A DNA stretch of 64,000 bases from DASSUW01 sp963730535. Its GTDB lineage: Bacteria > Actinomycetota > Thermoleophilia > Solirubrobacterales > Solirubrobacteraceae. The translations under genes and the position numbers were made by a program. Shown here in pieces: positions 36,454-46,331 of this stretch. Location of the stretch: NCBI GenBank assembly GCA_963730535.1, contig CAVSRU010000014.1, positions 186,001-250,000 on the forward strand, written 5' to 3'. Under the pieces are notes generated by a model, which did no database searches, had not been told where the DNA came from, and saw only the letters and a program-made list of their open reading frames with translations. How positions within the stretch are numbered: position 1 is the first letter of the stretch; each line of letters starts with the position of its first letter.

Positions 36454-37808
36454 CAGCCGGCGGCGGCCGCGAGGGCGGCGGCCAGGCGATCGATGTCGTC
36501 CTCGGTCGTCGACCAGTTCGAGACGGAGATGCGGGCGGCCGCACGGCCCCGCCAGACGGTCCCGCCCAGCCACGCCTCGCCGCCGCGCTGCACCTCGGCG
36601 ACGACCGCCCGCGTGCGCTCGTCGTCGTCGCCGAAGCGCACGAGCACCTGGTTGAGCACGACGTCGTTGAGCACCTCGGCGCCGGGCACGTCGTCCATCG
36701 CGGCGGCGAGCCGACGGGCGAGCGCGCAGCAGCGCTCGACCAGCTCCGCGAGGCCGCTGCGGCCGAGCGAGCGCAGCGCCGCGTACACCGGCACGCCGCG
36801 CGCGCGGCGCGACATCTCCGGCACGTAGTCGAACGGCTCGCGCCCGTCGTCCTGGGGCAGGTAGCTGGCACGGACGCCCATCGCGCCGCGCACCGCCTCC
36901 CGATCCGCCACGATCGCGAGCCCGCCGTCGTAGGGCACGTTGAGCCACTTGTGCGAGTCGACGGCCCACGAGTCGGCGCGCTCGGCGCCCGCCACCAGGC
37001 CGCGCAGGCGCGGGCTGGCGGCCGCCCACAGGCCGAAGGCGCCGTCCACGTGCACCCAGGCCCCGTGCTCGGCGGCGGCGTCGGCGATCTCGTCGAGCGG
37101 ATCGAACGCACCCGTGTTGACCTCCCCCGCCTGCGCGCAGACGATCGCCGGCCCGGCGCCGGCGGCGAGCGCGTCGCGCAGCGCGTCGGCGCGCATCGCG
37201 CCCTGGTCGTCGACGGCGACGCGCACCGCGGTCCCGGCGCCCAGGCCGGCGTAGCGGATCGCCACGAGGAGCGAGGCGTGCACCTGCTCGCCGACGAGGA
37301 CGCGGATCGCCGGCGCGCCCGCCAGGCCCCGCTCCTCGACATCCCAGCCCTCGCGGGCGAGCAGCGCATGGCGCGCGGCCGCGATGCCGGTGAAGTTCGC
37401 CATCGTGGCGCCGGTGGTGAAGCCCACCCCGGCGTCCGTGGGCAGCCCGAGCGCCTCGAGCACCCACCGCTCGGCGGCCGCCTCGACCGCCGCGGCGGCC
37501 GGCGACGACGTCCGCGTGAAGCCGTTCTGGTCCCATGCCGACGCGAGCCAGTCGGCCCCGAGCGCCGCCGGCAGCGCGCCACCGGTGACGAACCCGAAGT
37601 AGCGCGGGCCGGGGCTCGCCACCGTGGCCGGTCCGACCACCCTCGCGAGCCGCTCGACCACAGCGGTGGCGTCCTCACCCTCCTCGGGCAGCGGCTCGTC
37701 GAGCGCCGCGAGCACGTCCTCGTAGCTCGTCACGGCCGCCACGCCGCGCTCCTCGAGCCCCCCGAGGTGGTCCTCGGCGAGGGCGGCGGCGCGGCGCAGG
37801 GCGGTCAC
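36453..37808 (-). CDS. PLP-dependent group II decarboxylase
   Basis: A 451-residue fold-type I enzyme of the aromatic/glutamate decarboxylase superfamily. GPRYFGFVTGGALPAALGADWLASAWDQN (about 62-90) forms the substrate site, FTTGATMANFTGIAAARHALL the PLP phosphate site, HVDGAFGLWAA the ring-stacking Asp, and DSHKWLNVPYDGG the Schiff-base Lys (near residue 288). The amino-acid substrate is not predictable. Translationally coupled to the short SAH hydrolase gene (stop and start overlap), which hints at a joint pathway, perhaps amine formation and methylation. Confidence 0.87.
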   Translation of the reverse strand: MTALRRAAALAEDHLGGLEERGVAAVTSYEDVLAALDEPLPEEGEDATAVVERLARVVGPATVASPGPRYFGFVTGGALPAALGADWLASAWDQNGFTRTSSPAAAAVEAAAERWVLEALGLPTDAGVGFTTGATMANFTGIAAARHALLAREGWDVEERGLAGAPAIRVLVGEQVHASLLVAIRYAGLGAGTAVRVAVDDQGAMRADALRDALAAGAGPAIVCAQAGEVNTGAFDPLDEIADAAAEHGAWVHVDGAFGLWAAASPRLRGLVAGAERADSWAVDSHKWLNVPYDGGLAIVADREAVRGAMGVRASYLPQDDGREPFDYVPEMSRRARGVPVYAALRSLGRSGLAELVERCCALARRLAAAMDDVPGAEVLNDVVLNQVLVRFGDDDERTRAVVAEVQRGGEAWLGGTVWRGRAAARISVSNWSTTEDDIDRLAAALAAAAG

Positions 37809-37817
37809 CGCGCCAGC

Positions 37818-38420
37818 CTATCTGGCCTGCAGCGCGTCCATCCCGACCGCGGCGGCGAGGATCATGCGCCGGTCGACCGTGCGCTCCGGGTCCCCGCTGA
37901 GGTCGATGTCGTAGATGTCGCGGAAAGTGCCGAACCGGCGCTGGTGGACGCCGATCTCCTTCCCGTCCCGCTCGAACACGAAGTGGTACGGGATCGGCAG
38001 CCAGTCCGCGAATCCGCCGATGTAGGGGACGAAGTCGACCAGACGCCGGAACAGAGCGACGGCCAGGCTCCGCTCCTTCGCCCCGATCTCCCCCGATCCG
38101 TCGCGGATCGCGAACGTCGAGCGCAGCAGGCTGGCGCCGAAGACCTTCTGGATCTCGCCGATCTTCTCGCCGTCCGGACCCGTGATGTCGTACGTGGCCC
38201 GCGGGTCGAACCGCTGGCGCGCCTTGATCCGCAGCAGCTCGACCGACTTCGACTCGTCCGCGTAGAAGCGAATGTCCTCCTTGAACGCGAAGCGCTTCTG
38301 CTCGACGAAGCAGAAGGGCGGCTCGCCATCCGCCAGCGAGAACTCGTACTGGTTGATGACGAGCCGGATCCGCTGGCGGAGGACGAACTGGTCGTGCTGG
38401 TTGGGGTCGACGGCCGCCAC
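37818..38420 (-). CDS. LURP-one-related (scramblase-like) protein
   Basis: A 200-residue cytoplasmic protein with the LOR/tubby-like beta-barrel pattern: QFVLRQRIRLVINQYEFSL, FCFVEQKRFAFKEDIRFYAD, YDITGPDGEKIGEIQKVFGASLLRSTFAIRD and YHFVFERDGKEIGVHQRRFG. The family includes phospholipid-scramblase-like proteins; the bacterial role is unknown. It follows ahcY by 4 bp and precedes the decarboxylase by 9 bp, so it is probably part of the merR-ahcY transcript. Confidence 0.75.
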   Translation of the reverse strand: MAAVDPNQHDQFVLRQRIRLVINQYEFSLADGEPPFCFVEQKRFAFKEDIRFYADESKSVELLRIKARQRFDPRATYDITGPDGEKIGEIQKVFGASLLRSTFAIRDGSGEIGAKERSLAVALFRRLVDFVPYIGGFADWLPIPYHFVFERDGKEIGVHQRRFGTFRDIYDIDLSGDPERTVDRRMILAAAVGMDALQAR

Positions 38421-38424
38421 TCGG

Positions 38425-39846
<1,422 letters not shown>

Positions 39847-39861
39847 GCGGTTTCTCTCTCC

Positions 39862-40230
39862 TCAGTGTGTGGCGGTCAGGGCCGCGGCCTCGAGGAGGCG
39901 CTGGTGCTTGTCCTGCTCCCAGCGCATCCAGTCCGCGGCCGGCACGTCGTCGGGACGCTCCGCCTTGGCCTCCAGCCAGGCGCCGGTCGCGTCGCGCAGC
40001 CCGGGGTCCCGGCGCAGGCGTGACGCGAAGGCGAGATCGGAGAGGCCGATGTCGTGAGCCTCGAGCAGCTCGCGCAGCGTGCGCAGGCGCTGCAGCTCGG
40101 CGGGTCCGTAGAGGCGGTAGCCGGACGGCGAGCGGGCGGGCTCGAGCAGCCCGACGCGCTCGACGTAGCGCAGCATGCGCGGCGACCAGCCCGTGGTCTC
40201 CGCTGCCTCGTGGATCGTCAAAGCGTCCAT
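39862..40230 (-). CDS. MerR-family transcriptional regulator
   Basis: A 122-residue regulator with an N-terminal MerR winged helix: LTIHEAAETTGWSPRMLRYVERVGLLEPARSPSGYRLYG (residues 4-42), then a coiled-coil helix and a short effector-free C-terminus. No Cys for metal. ATG 40230 lies 8 bases after the -10 box, so the mRNA is probably leaderless. It is cotranscribed with ahcY, 15 bp away. The ligand is unknown; a link to SAM-cycle metabolites is inference from position only. Confidence 0.85.
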   Translation of the reverse strand: MDALTIHEAAETTGWSPRMLRYVERVGLLEPARSPSGYRLYGPAELQRLRTLRELLEAHDIGLSDLAFASRLRRDPGLRDATGAWLEAKAERPDDVPAADWMRWEQDKHQRLLEAAALTATH

Positions 40231-40238
40231 CCGGCGCC

Positions 40239-40270
40239 AGTCTAGCGGAACCCTGACACACCTGTGTCAA
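40239..40270 (-). promoter_or_regulatory. MerR-type promoter with 20-bp spacer and dyad
   Basis: On the leftward strand TTGACA (40270-40265) and TAGACT (40244-40239) are separated by 20 bp. The sequence CCTTGACACAGGTGTGTCAGGG contains a near-perfect dyad over the -35 and spacer. A long spacer with a central dyad is the hallmark of MerR-activated promoters, which the regulator untwists. Confidence 0.7.
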
Positions 40271-40306
40271 GGTTTGGGGAGGGCGGCTTCGCCTCAGCAT
40301 CAGGGC

Positions 40307-40471
40307 ATGTCCCTCATCTCTCGAGTCATGCGCTTCGCGCGGTCCCCCCAGGGCCGCCGAATGATGTCCCAGGCCGGCAGCTACGCCCGCTCCCCCGAGG
40401 GCCGAGCCAGGCTCGACCAGGCACGCCGCCAGATCGCGGCTCGGCGCAAGGGTCCGGCGCGGCCGCGTTGA
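40307..40471 (+). CDS. Small basic two-repeat protein
   Basis: A 54-residue, strongly basic protein with two repeats, RFARSPQGRRMM and SYARSPEGRARL (about residues 9-33), and an Arg-rich tail. No membrane helix. I recall similar short proteins in this group of actinobacteria but know no function; nucleic-acid binding would suit the charge. It is divergent from merR, sharing a 76-bp region, and ends 4 bp before repeat element D. Confidence 0.55.
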   Translation: MSLISRVMRFARSPQGRRMMSQAGSYARSPEGRARLDQARRQIAARRKGPARPR

Positions 40472-40475
40472 GGGA

Positions 40476-40655
40476 CGAACTTCGGCATTGAGGGAAGCGG
40501 GCCGGGCCGCTGGGGCTGGAAACTGTCGCTATTCGACAGAAAGCAGCCCCACCGACTCGCTGGGGCTGCTGAGTCCCCGTATGCGGGACTGAGCAGCCCC
40601 AGACCCACCGCGAGGCCGGTCCCTCACCTCCCTACCCAGCCGCAGTTGACGTTCG
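40476..40655. repeat. Nested-palindrome repeat element, copy D
   Basis: 180 bp. The left arm is CGAACTTCGGCATTGAGGGAAG, the right arm, complemented, CGAACGTCAACTGCGGCTGGGTAGGGAGG, so the two variant blocks are swapped relative to copies A and C. The centre has two palindromes: ACTGTCG / CGACAG (about 40517-40540) and TGGGGCTGCTGAGTCCC / GGGACTGAGCAGCCCCA (40561-40601, 16 of 17 paired). It begins 4 bp after a stop codon. Confidence 0.75.
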
Positions 40656-40687
40656 TCGACCACCGACCCTCTGACAGGATGCGCGCC

Positions 40688-42346
40688 ATGCCGACCGGCG
40701 CGCGCCTGATCGTCGACCTGCTCGAGCGGCGAGGCGTCGAGGTGTGCTTCGGGCTCCCCGGCGTGCACAACCTCGCGCTCTGGGAGGCGCTGCGCGACTC
40801 GCCGATCCGGCTCGTGGGCGTCCGGCACGAGCAGGCCGCGGCGTATGCCGCCGACGGCTATGCGCGAGCCACCGGCCGCCTCGGCGTCGCGCTCACGACC
40901 ACGGGACCGGGGGCGGCGAACACGCTGGCGGCCGTCGGCGAGGCGTGGGCCGCGCGCTCGCCGGTGCTGGTGATCGCCACCGACATCCCGTCGACCCTGC
41001 GGCGGCCGGGCGTCTACCGCGGCGTGCTGCACGAGACGACCGACCAGGCCGCGATGTTCGCGCCGGTCGTCAAGGCCGCCCATCGCGCGCTGCGCCGCGA
41101 GGCGGTGGCGCCCGCAGCCGAGGCCGCCCTCGCCGACGCCGTCGCGGCGCCGCACCGGCCGGTCTACCTCGAGGTCGCGACGGACCTGCTCGGCGGCGAG
41201 GTCGAGCCGGCCCGACCGGACGACGCGTCCGACCGCGAGAGCGACGGGCGGATCGTCGCCCTGCCCGCCACCGACGGCGCGCTCGGCGACGCCGCCGCAC
41301 GGCTCGCCGCCGCCGAGCGCCCGCTGATCTGGGCGGGAACCGGCGCCCGCGACGCCGGAGCGCAGCTGGGGGCGCTCGCCGACCGCCTCGCCGCCCCCGT
41401 GCTCACCACCTACGGCGCGGCGGGCGTCCTGCCCCCATCGCATCCCTGCCTCGTCGGCCTGCCCGCCCACGTCGCCCCGGCCGGGGCGCTCTGGGACGAC
41501 GCCGACGTCGTGCTCGCCGTCGGGTCGGACCTCGACGGCGTGCAGACGCAGAACTTCGCCATGCCGCAGCCCCCGGCGCTCGTGGCCGTGAACCTCGACC
41601 GCGAGGACGCCGCCAAGAACTACGGCGCCGACGTGATGATCGAGGGCGACGCCGGCCGCGTCCTCGCCGCGCTGGCCGACCGGCTCGACGGCGGGCTGCG
41701 ACCAGACGGCGGGCACGAGCGCCTGATCGACCGCCTGCGCTCCGTGCGCGCCGAGGCCTGCTCGGCGCTCGACGGCCGGGCGCTGCGCTTCCTCGACGCG
41801 ATGCGGTTCGCCCTGCCCGACGACGCGGTCGTGGTCGCCGACATGTGCATCCCGGGCTACTGGCTCGGCGGCTTCTACACGCCGCCCAGGCCGCGGCGCC
41901 TGCAGATCCCGCTCGGCTGGGGCACGCTCGGCTACGCGTTCCCGGCCGCGCTCGGCGCCGCGCTGGCCGGCACGGGACCGGTGGTGGCCGTGGTGGGCGA
42001 CGGCGGCTTCCTGTTCGGATGCGGCGAGCTGGCGACCGTCGCGCAGGAGCGGATCCCGCTGACGACGGTGATCGTCGACGACGGCGGGTACGGGATGCTG
42101 CGCTACGACCAGGACGTCTCGGGCGAGGAACGCTACGGCGTCGACCTGCACACGCCCGACTTCCCCGCCCTCGCCGCCGCGTTCGGGATCCGCGCCGAGC
42201 AGGTGGAGGGACTCGAGGACGCGTTCGGCGAGGCGCTGGCCCGCCACGTGGCCGAGCCGGAGCCGAGCGTGCTCGTGGCGAGCACCCCCGACCCGCTCGT
42301 GCCTCCGCCCAATACCTCGCCGAACTGGTACCGCCGGCGCGCGTAG
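40688..42346 (+). CDS. Thiamine-diphosphate enzyme (acetolactate-synthase-like)
   Basis: A 552-residue ThDP-dependent enzyme. N-terminal Pyr domain has the cofactor-activating Glu in RHEQAAAYAADGYARATG; the middle Rossmann-like domain follows; the C-terminal PP domain has the metal motif GDGGFLFGCGELATVAQERIPLTTVIVDDGGYGML, with DD where the usual motif has NN. The absence of a regulatory subunit gene and ILV context argues against biosynthetic IlvB; benzoylformate decarboxylase-, sulfoacetaldehyde- or glyoxylate-type activity are options. ATG 40688 has AGGA eight bases upstream (ATG 40679 possible). It abuts the convergent aldehyde dehydrogenase with no gap. Confidence 0.82.
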   Translation: MPTGARLIVDLLERRGVEVCFGLPGVHNLALWEALRDSPIRLVGVRHEQAAAYAADGYARATGRLGVALTTTGPGAANTLAAVGEAWAARSPVLVIATDIPSTLRRPGVYRGVLHETTDQAAMFAPVVKAAHRALRREAVAPAAEAALADAVAAPHRPVYLEVATDLLGGEVEPARPDDASDRESDGRIVALPATDGALGDAAARLAAAERPLIWAGTGARDAGAQLGALADRLAAPVLTTYGAAGVLPPSHPCLVGLPAHVAPAGALWDDADVVLAVGSDLDGVQTQNFAMPQPPALVAVNLDREDAAKNYGADVMIEGDAGRVLAALADRLDGGLRPDGGHERLIDRLRSVRAEACSALDGRALRFLDAMRFALPDDAVVVADMCIPGYWLGGFYTPPRPRRLQIPLGWGTLGYAFPAALGAALAGTGPVVAVVGDGGFLFGCGELATVAQERIPLTTVIVDDGGYGMLRYDQDVSGEERYGVDLHTPDFPALAAAFGIRAEQVEGLEDAFGEALARHVAEPEPSVLVASTPDPLVPPPNTSPNWYRRRA

Positions 42347-43909
42347 CTACAGCCGGAAGTCCGCGTCCGCGTCGATCTCGACCAGGTCCATCTGCGCCTT
42401 CTGGAGCTTGCCCGCGTAGTCCCAGTTCATCGACTGCCAGCGGGTGAACTGGTCGAGCACCCAGATGCCGGACTGGCGCGAGCCGTTGCCCGACTTCCCG
42501 TTGCCGCCGAACGGCAGGTGCGCCTCGGCGCCGGACGTCGAGTTGTTGACCGACACCATGCCCGCCGTGATCCGCTCGCGGAAGCGGAACGCGTGCTCGC
42601 CGGAGCGCGTGTAGATCGACGACGAGAGCCCGTACCCGTGGTTGTTGGCGAGCTCCATCGCCTCGTCGAAGTCGCGGAACGTGGCGACGCCGGTGATCGG
42701 CCCGAACGTCTCGGTGGCGTAGAGGTCGTCGTCGATGCGCACGCCGTCGACGAGCACCGGGTGGTAGTAGAGACCGGCCTCCGGGTCGCCGACGAAGCCC
42801 TCGCGGGGGTTGTCGCCCGTGATCCGGCCCCGCGCCGTCGAGCCGTGCGCGGTGTGGTGGTCGCGGATCAGGCCGAGCCACTCCTCGAAGCGCTCGGCGA
42901 AGCGCTCGTGCAGCATCGGGCCGTAGAGGACGTCCTGCGTGGGGTCGCCGATCGGCGCCGCCCGCAGGCGCTCGTCGAGCTTGCGCACGTACTCGTCGTG
43001 CACCGACTCGTGGACGATGGCGGTGCCGAGCGAGGTGCAGCGCTGCCCGGCCGTGCCGTAGCCGCCGAACAGCGCGCCCTCGACGGCGAGGTCGACGTCG
43101 GCGTCGTCCATCACGACCATCGGGTTCTTGCCGCCCAGCTCGAGGCACGCCGACTGCATGTGGCGCCCGCAGAGCTCGCCGATCTTCGAGCCCACGGCGC
43201 TCGAGCCGGTGAAGCCGACCTTGTCGACGAGCCGCTCGCCGAGCGCCCGCTCGAGGCCTTCGAAGGTCGCGGCGCCCTCGGCCTGGACGACGTTGAGCAC
43301 GCCGCCGGGCACGCCGCCGGCGTGGAACAGGCGCGCCATCGCGTCGCCGAGCGCCGGGGAGTACTCGGCGGGCTTCCAGACGACCGCGTTGCCGCACAGG
43401 ATCGCGGGCACGAGGTACCACGCCGGGACCGCGACCGGGAAGTTGCCGGCGGTGATGATCGCCGCCACGCCGACCGGCATCCGGAACGTGAAGAGCTGCT
43501 TGTTCGGCATCTCCGAGGGCACGGTCTGCCCGTACAGGCGCCGCCCTTCGCCGATGAAGAAGTCGCAGGTGTCGACGATCTCCTGCACCTCGCCGAGCGA
43601 CTCGGCGTAGGGCTTGCCGACCTCGCGCGTCACGAGCTCGGCGAGCGCCTCCTTGTTGGCCTCCACGAGCCGGCCGACGTTCGCGATCACGCGTCCGCGG
43701 GCGGGCGCCGGCACGGCGGCCCAGTCGCGCTGCGCGGCGCGCGCAGCGCGGGCGGCGGCGACGAAGGTCTCGGCGTCGCCCAGCAGCACCTCGGCGACGG
43801 TTTCGGACGTGTTGGCGGGGTTCGTGGAGGTCAGGCGGCCTCCCGGGGCGTCGGCGAGCGGCTTCCCGTCGACGATGGAGGCGATCTCGGTCGCCGCAAG
43901 GGTTGTCAT
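42347..43909 (-). CDS. Aldehyde dehydrogenase (NAD(P)-dependent)
   Basis: A 520-residue ALDH superfamily enzyme that oxidises an aldehyde to the acid. GVAAIITAGNFPVAVPAWYLVPAILCGNAVVWKPAEYSP is the cofactor region, catalytic Glu in ACLELGGKNPMVV and nucleophilic Cys in YGTAGQRCTSLGT (near residue 298). The ending MNWDYAGKLQKAQMDL suggests the piperideine-6-carboxylate/alpha-aminoadipate-semialdehyde branch. Its ATG overlaps the amidohydrolase stop (ATGA), making it last of the 51.4-42.3 kb operon. Confidence 0.87.
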   Translation of the reverse strand: MTTLAATEIASIVDGKPLADAPGGRLTSTNPANTSETVAEVLLGDAETFVAAARAARAAQRDWAAVPAPARGRVIANVGRLVEANKEALAELVTREVGKPYAESLGEVQEIVDTCDFFIGEGRRLYGQTVPSEMPNKQLFTFRMPVGVAAIITAGNFPVAVPAWYLVPAILCGNAVVWKPAEYSPALGDAMARLFHAGGVPGGVLNVVQAEGAATFEGLERALGERLVDKVGFTGSSAVGSKIGELCGRHMQSACLELGGKNPMVVMDDADVDLAVEGALFGGYGTAGQRCTSLGTAIVHESVHDEYVRKLDERLRAAPIGDPTQDVLYGPMLHERFAERFEEWLGLIRDHHTAHGSTARGRITGDNPREGFVGDPEAGLYYHPVLVDGVRIDDDLYATETFGPITGVATFRDFDEAMELANNHGYGLSSSIYTRSGEHAFRFRERITAGMVSVNNSTSGAEAHLPFGGNGKSGNGSRQSGIWVLDQFTRWQSMNWDYAGKLQKAQMDLVEIDADADFRL

Positions 43910-45285
43910 GGATTTACCGTACTGCGCCCGCCGAGCCAGGTGTCGGTGACCGTGGCGTTCGCCAGGTCCTCGAACGGGTCGCGGTCGAGGATCACGAGGT
44001 CGGCGAGCATGCCGGGCATCAGCCGCCCGCGATCGTCGCTGCCCTCGAGCCACGCGGGCGCGACAGTCAGCGCCTCGAGCCCGGCCTGCACGTCCAGCGC
44101 TTCGTGCGGGCGCCACTCGCGCAGGACTGCGTCGCGCAACCCCTGCAGCGGGTCCATCTCCTCGACGGGAGCGTCGGAGCCGAGCGCCAGCCGGGCGCCG
44201 GACGCGTGCAGCGACCGGTACGCGTACGCGCCCTCGAGCCGGTCCGCCCACAGGCGTTCGGCGTGCGCCTCGTCGCTGACGGCCATCGAAGGCTGGATCG
44301 AGGCGGCGACGCCCAGCCTCGCGAAGCGGGGGATATCGTCGGGGTGCAGGCACTGAGCGTGCTCGATGCGGGGGCGGACGGCGTCCGGCACCGCCTCGAA
44401 GACGTCGAGCGCCTCGCGGTTGGCGAGATCGCCGATCGCGTGGACGGCGACGGGCACCCCAGCGGCGGTGGCAGCGCGCACGATCGCCTCGAACTCGTCG
44501 CGGCTCGTGATCTCGACGCCGCTGCCGTCGAGCAGGCGGGCGGTCCGCGAGCCGAGCGTGCCGTCCATGTACGCCTTCACGTAGTCGGGCCGCTCGTCGA
44601 GCCGCTTGGCGGGCAGCGACTGCCAGACGCGGAACGGCAGCTCGAGCGCGGCGAAGACCTCGCGCGAGCCGATGAGCCCGTCCTTGTCGTGGATCGCGGT
44701 CACGCCGCGCGCGACGGCCACCGGCAGCGCCGCGCGCGTCGCCTCCACGAGCTCCTCGTGGGTCGCAAGCGTGAAGCGGTCGCGGAACGACCACGCGGCC
44801 TCCTCGCGCAGCACGCCGGCCTCGAGGTCGACCTCGCCGCCTGGCCGCTCGAGGTCGCCCCGCGCGTGCGCCAGCGCCGCCGAGTTCAGCCACAGCGAGT
44901 GCCAGTCGTGCGCCAGCAGCGCGGTGGGCACGTCGCCCGTCGTCGCGTCGAGCAGCTCGAGCGACGGCTCGAAGCCCGTCCAGCCGAACCCGCGCAGCCA
45001 GCGCCCGGGCGGCACGCGCGGCGCCACCTCCGCCACACGCGCGAGCACCTCGTCGCGCGTCCCGTGGAGCTGGAGCTCGCGGCGCGTGAGCGCCCACGTC
45101 GGGAAGTGGACATGCGAGTCCGTGAAGCCCGGCAACAGACAGCCGCCGTCGAGGTCGACGCGCCGGGCGCCGGCCGGCTCCTCGTCGAGCGCGACGATGC
45201 GGTCGCCCTCGACGACGAGCGAGCGCGCCACCGGCCGCGCCCGATCCATGGTGCGCACGATGCCGCCGACGAAGACCGTCGTCAC
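43906..45285 (-). CDS. Amidohydrolase, YtcJ-like
   Basis: A 459-residue metal-dependent hydrolase of the Amidohydro_3 group. The composite site shows GFTDSHVHFPTWAL (HxH, about residues 57-70), the central Lys region YVKAYMDGTLGSRTARLL, VAVHAIGDLANREALDVFE, RIEHAQCLHPDDIPRF, and LGSDAPVEEMDPL. It probably hydrolyses a cyclic amide or N-acyl compound. Starts with GTG 45285, overlapping the isomerase stop by 4 bp. Its presence in a sugar-nucleotide operon is unexpected. Confidence 0.83.
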   Translation of the reverse strand: MTTVFVGGIVRTMDRARPVARSLVVEGDRIVALDEEPAGARRVDLDGGCLLPGFTDSHVHFPTWALTRRELQLHGTRDEVLARVAEVAPRVPPGRWLRGFGWTGFEPSLELLDATTGDVPTALLAHDWHSLWLNSAALAHARGDLERPGGEVDLEAGVLREEAAWSFRDRFTLATHEELVEATRAALPVAVARGVTAIHDKDGLIGSREVFAALELPFRVWQSLPAKRLDERPDYVKAYMDGTLGSRTARLLDGSGVEITSRDEFEAIVRAATAAGVPVAVHAIGDLANREALDVFEAVPDAVRPRIEHAQCLHPDDIPRFARLGVAASIQPSMAVSDEAHAERLWADRLEGAYAYRSLHASGARLALGSDAPVEEMDPLQGLRDAVLREWRPHEALDVQAGLEALTVAPAWLEGSDDRGRLMPGMLADLVILDRDPFEDLANATVTDTWLGGRSTVNP

Positions 45286-46331
45286 TGCTCGACCAGCGCG
45301 GCCTTGAGCGTGTCGATCGGCTCGATCGACGCCGGGTCCTTGCCCCGCAGCACCGCCAGGTAGAGGGAGACGAGGTCGCCGAGGAGGACGAGCGACACGA
45401 CGCGCTCGAGCCGCGTCTCCCCGCGGGCGCGCACGCGCTCGACGATGTCGGTGCCCGCCGCGACCGCCTCGGCGGTCGCCTCCGCACGCTGCACGTTGCG
45501 TGGGTGCGCGCCGGGGTCCTCGAGCAAGACCGCGGAGAAGCGGCCGAAGTCGGCGGCCGCCGGCCAGCCGACGACCTCGTTGTGGTCGAGCTCCGGCAGC
45601 GGCGAGGAGAACGCGGGCTGCCCCGCGTTCTCGTTGATCTGGCACTTCCAGCGGTAGGCGGCCGCCGCGGCGAGCTCGGCCCCCGCGATGACCGGCACCG
45701 TGCCGTGCAGCCGCCGCGCGAGCACCTTGGCCTCTCCGTCCTCCGGCCCCTCCGGGCCCCAACCGCCGGCGAGCCCCTGGGCGAGCCCGGCGGCCGCGTC
45801 GACCTCGCCACGCAGCGAGGGCGCGGCGCCGGCGAGCGCGGCCACCTCGAGCGCCGCCACGAGCGAGTAGCCGATCGCCGCCCGCGGCTGGAAGCCGCCT
45901 GGCACCGGGATCACCGGCACGCCGTCGCGCCGGGCGCGCTCGGCAAGCGGGCCGCCGGTGGTGGCCACGAGCCGCCGCGCCCCGCGCGCCGCCGCGTCGT
46001 CGTAGGCCGACAGCGTCTCCTCAGTGGCGCCCGAGTAGCTCGAGCAGAGCACGAGCGTGTCGGGGCCGACCCAGCCGGGGAGCGCGTAGTCGTCGACGAT
46101 CGCGAACGGGCGCCGCAGTCGCGGCCCGAGCGCCGCGAGCGCGAGCCGGGCGCCCGCCGCCGAGCCGCCCATGCCGGCTACGACCACGCCGCCGGGCGCG
46201 TCCGCCGGGGCGATGCCCGCCGAGTCGACGCGCCACAGCGCGTCGCGCAGGTGCTCCGCGAGGCCGAGCATCTCCGCCGCCTGTCCCGTCGGGTCGACGG
46301 CCGCGACCGCCGCGCGGTCGAGGTCGGCCAT
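45282..46331 (-). CDS. Bifunctional phosphoglucose/phosphomannose isomerase-like SIS protein
   Basis: A 349-residue SIS-domain protein. First SIS domain: GGVVVAGMGGSAAGARLALAALG and LVLCSSYSGATEETLSAYDDA (about residues 48-120). Second: PVIAGAELAAAAAYRWKCQINENAGQPAFSSPLPELDHNEVVGW, the catalytic Glu/His segment of the PGI/PMI family. It interconverts glucose-, fructose- and perhaps mannose-6-phosphate. It starts where the pyrophosphorylase gene ends (TGATG, 1-base overlap). Confidence 0.87.
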   Translation of the reverse strand: MADLDRAAVAAVDPTGQAAEMLGLAEHLRDALWRVDSAGIAPADAPGGVVVAGMGGSAAGARLALAALGPRLRRPFAIVDDYALPGWVGPDTLVLCSSYSGATEETLSAYDDAAARGARRLVATTGGPLAERARRDGVPVIPVPGGFQPRAAIGYSLVAALEVAALAGAAPSLRGEVDAAAGLAQGLAGGWGPEGPEDGEAKVLARRLHGTVPVIAGAELAAAAAYRWKCQINENAGQPAFSSPLPELDHNEVVGWPAAADFGRFSAVLLEDPGAHPRNVQRAEATAEAVAAGTDIVERVRARGETRLERVVSLVLLGDLVSLYLAVLRGKDPASIEPIDTLKAALVEQ

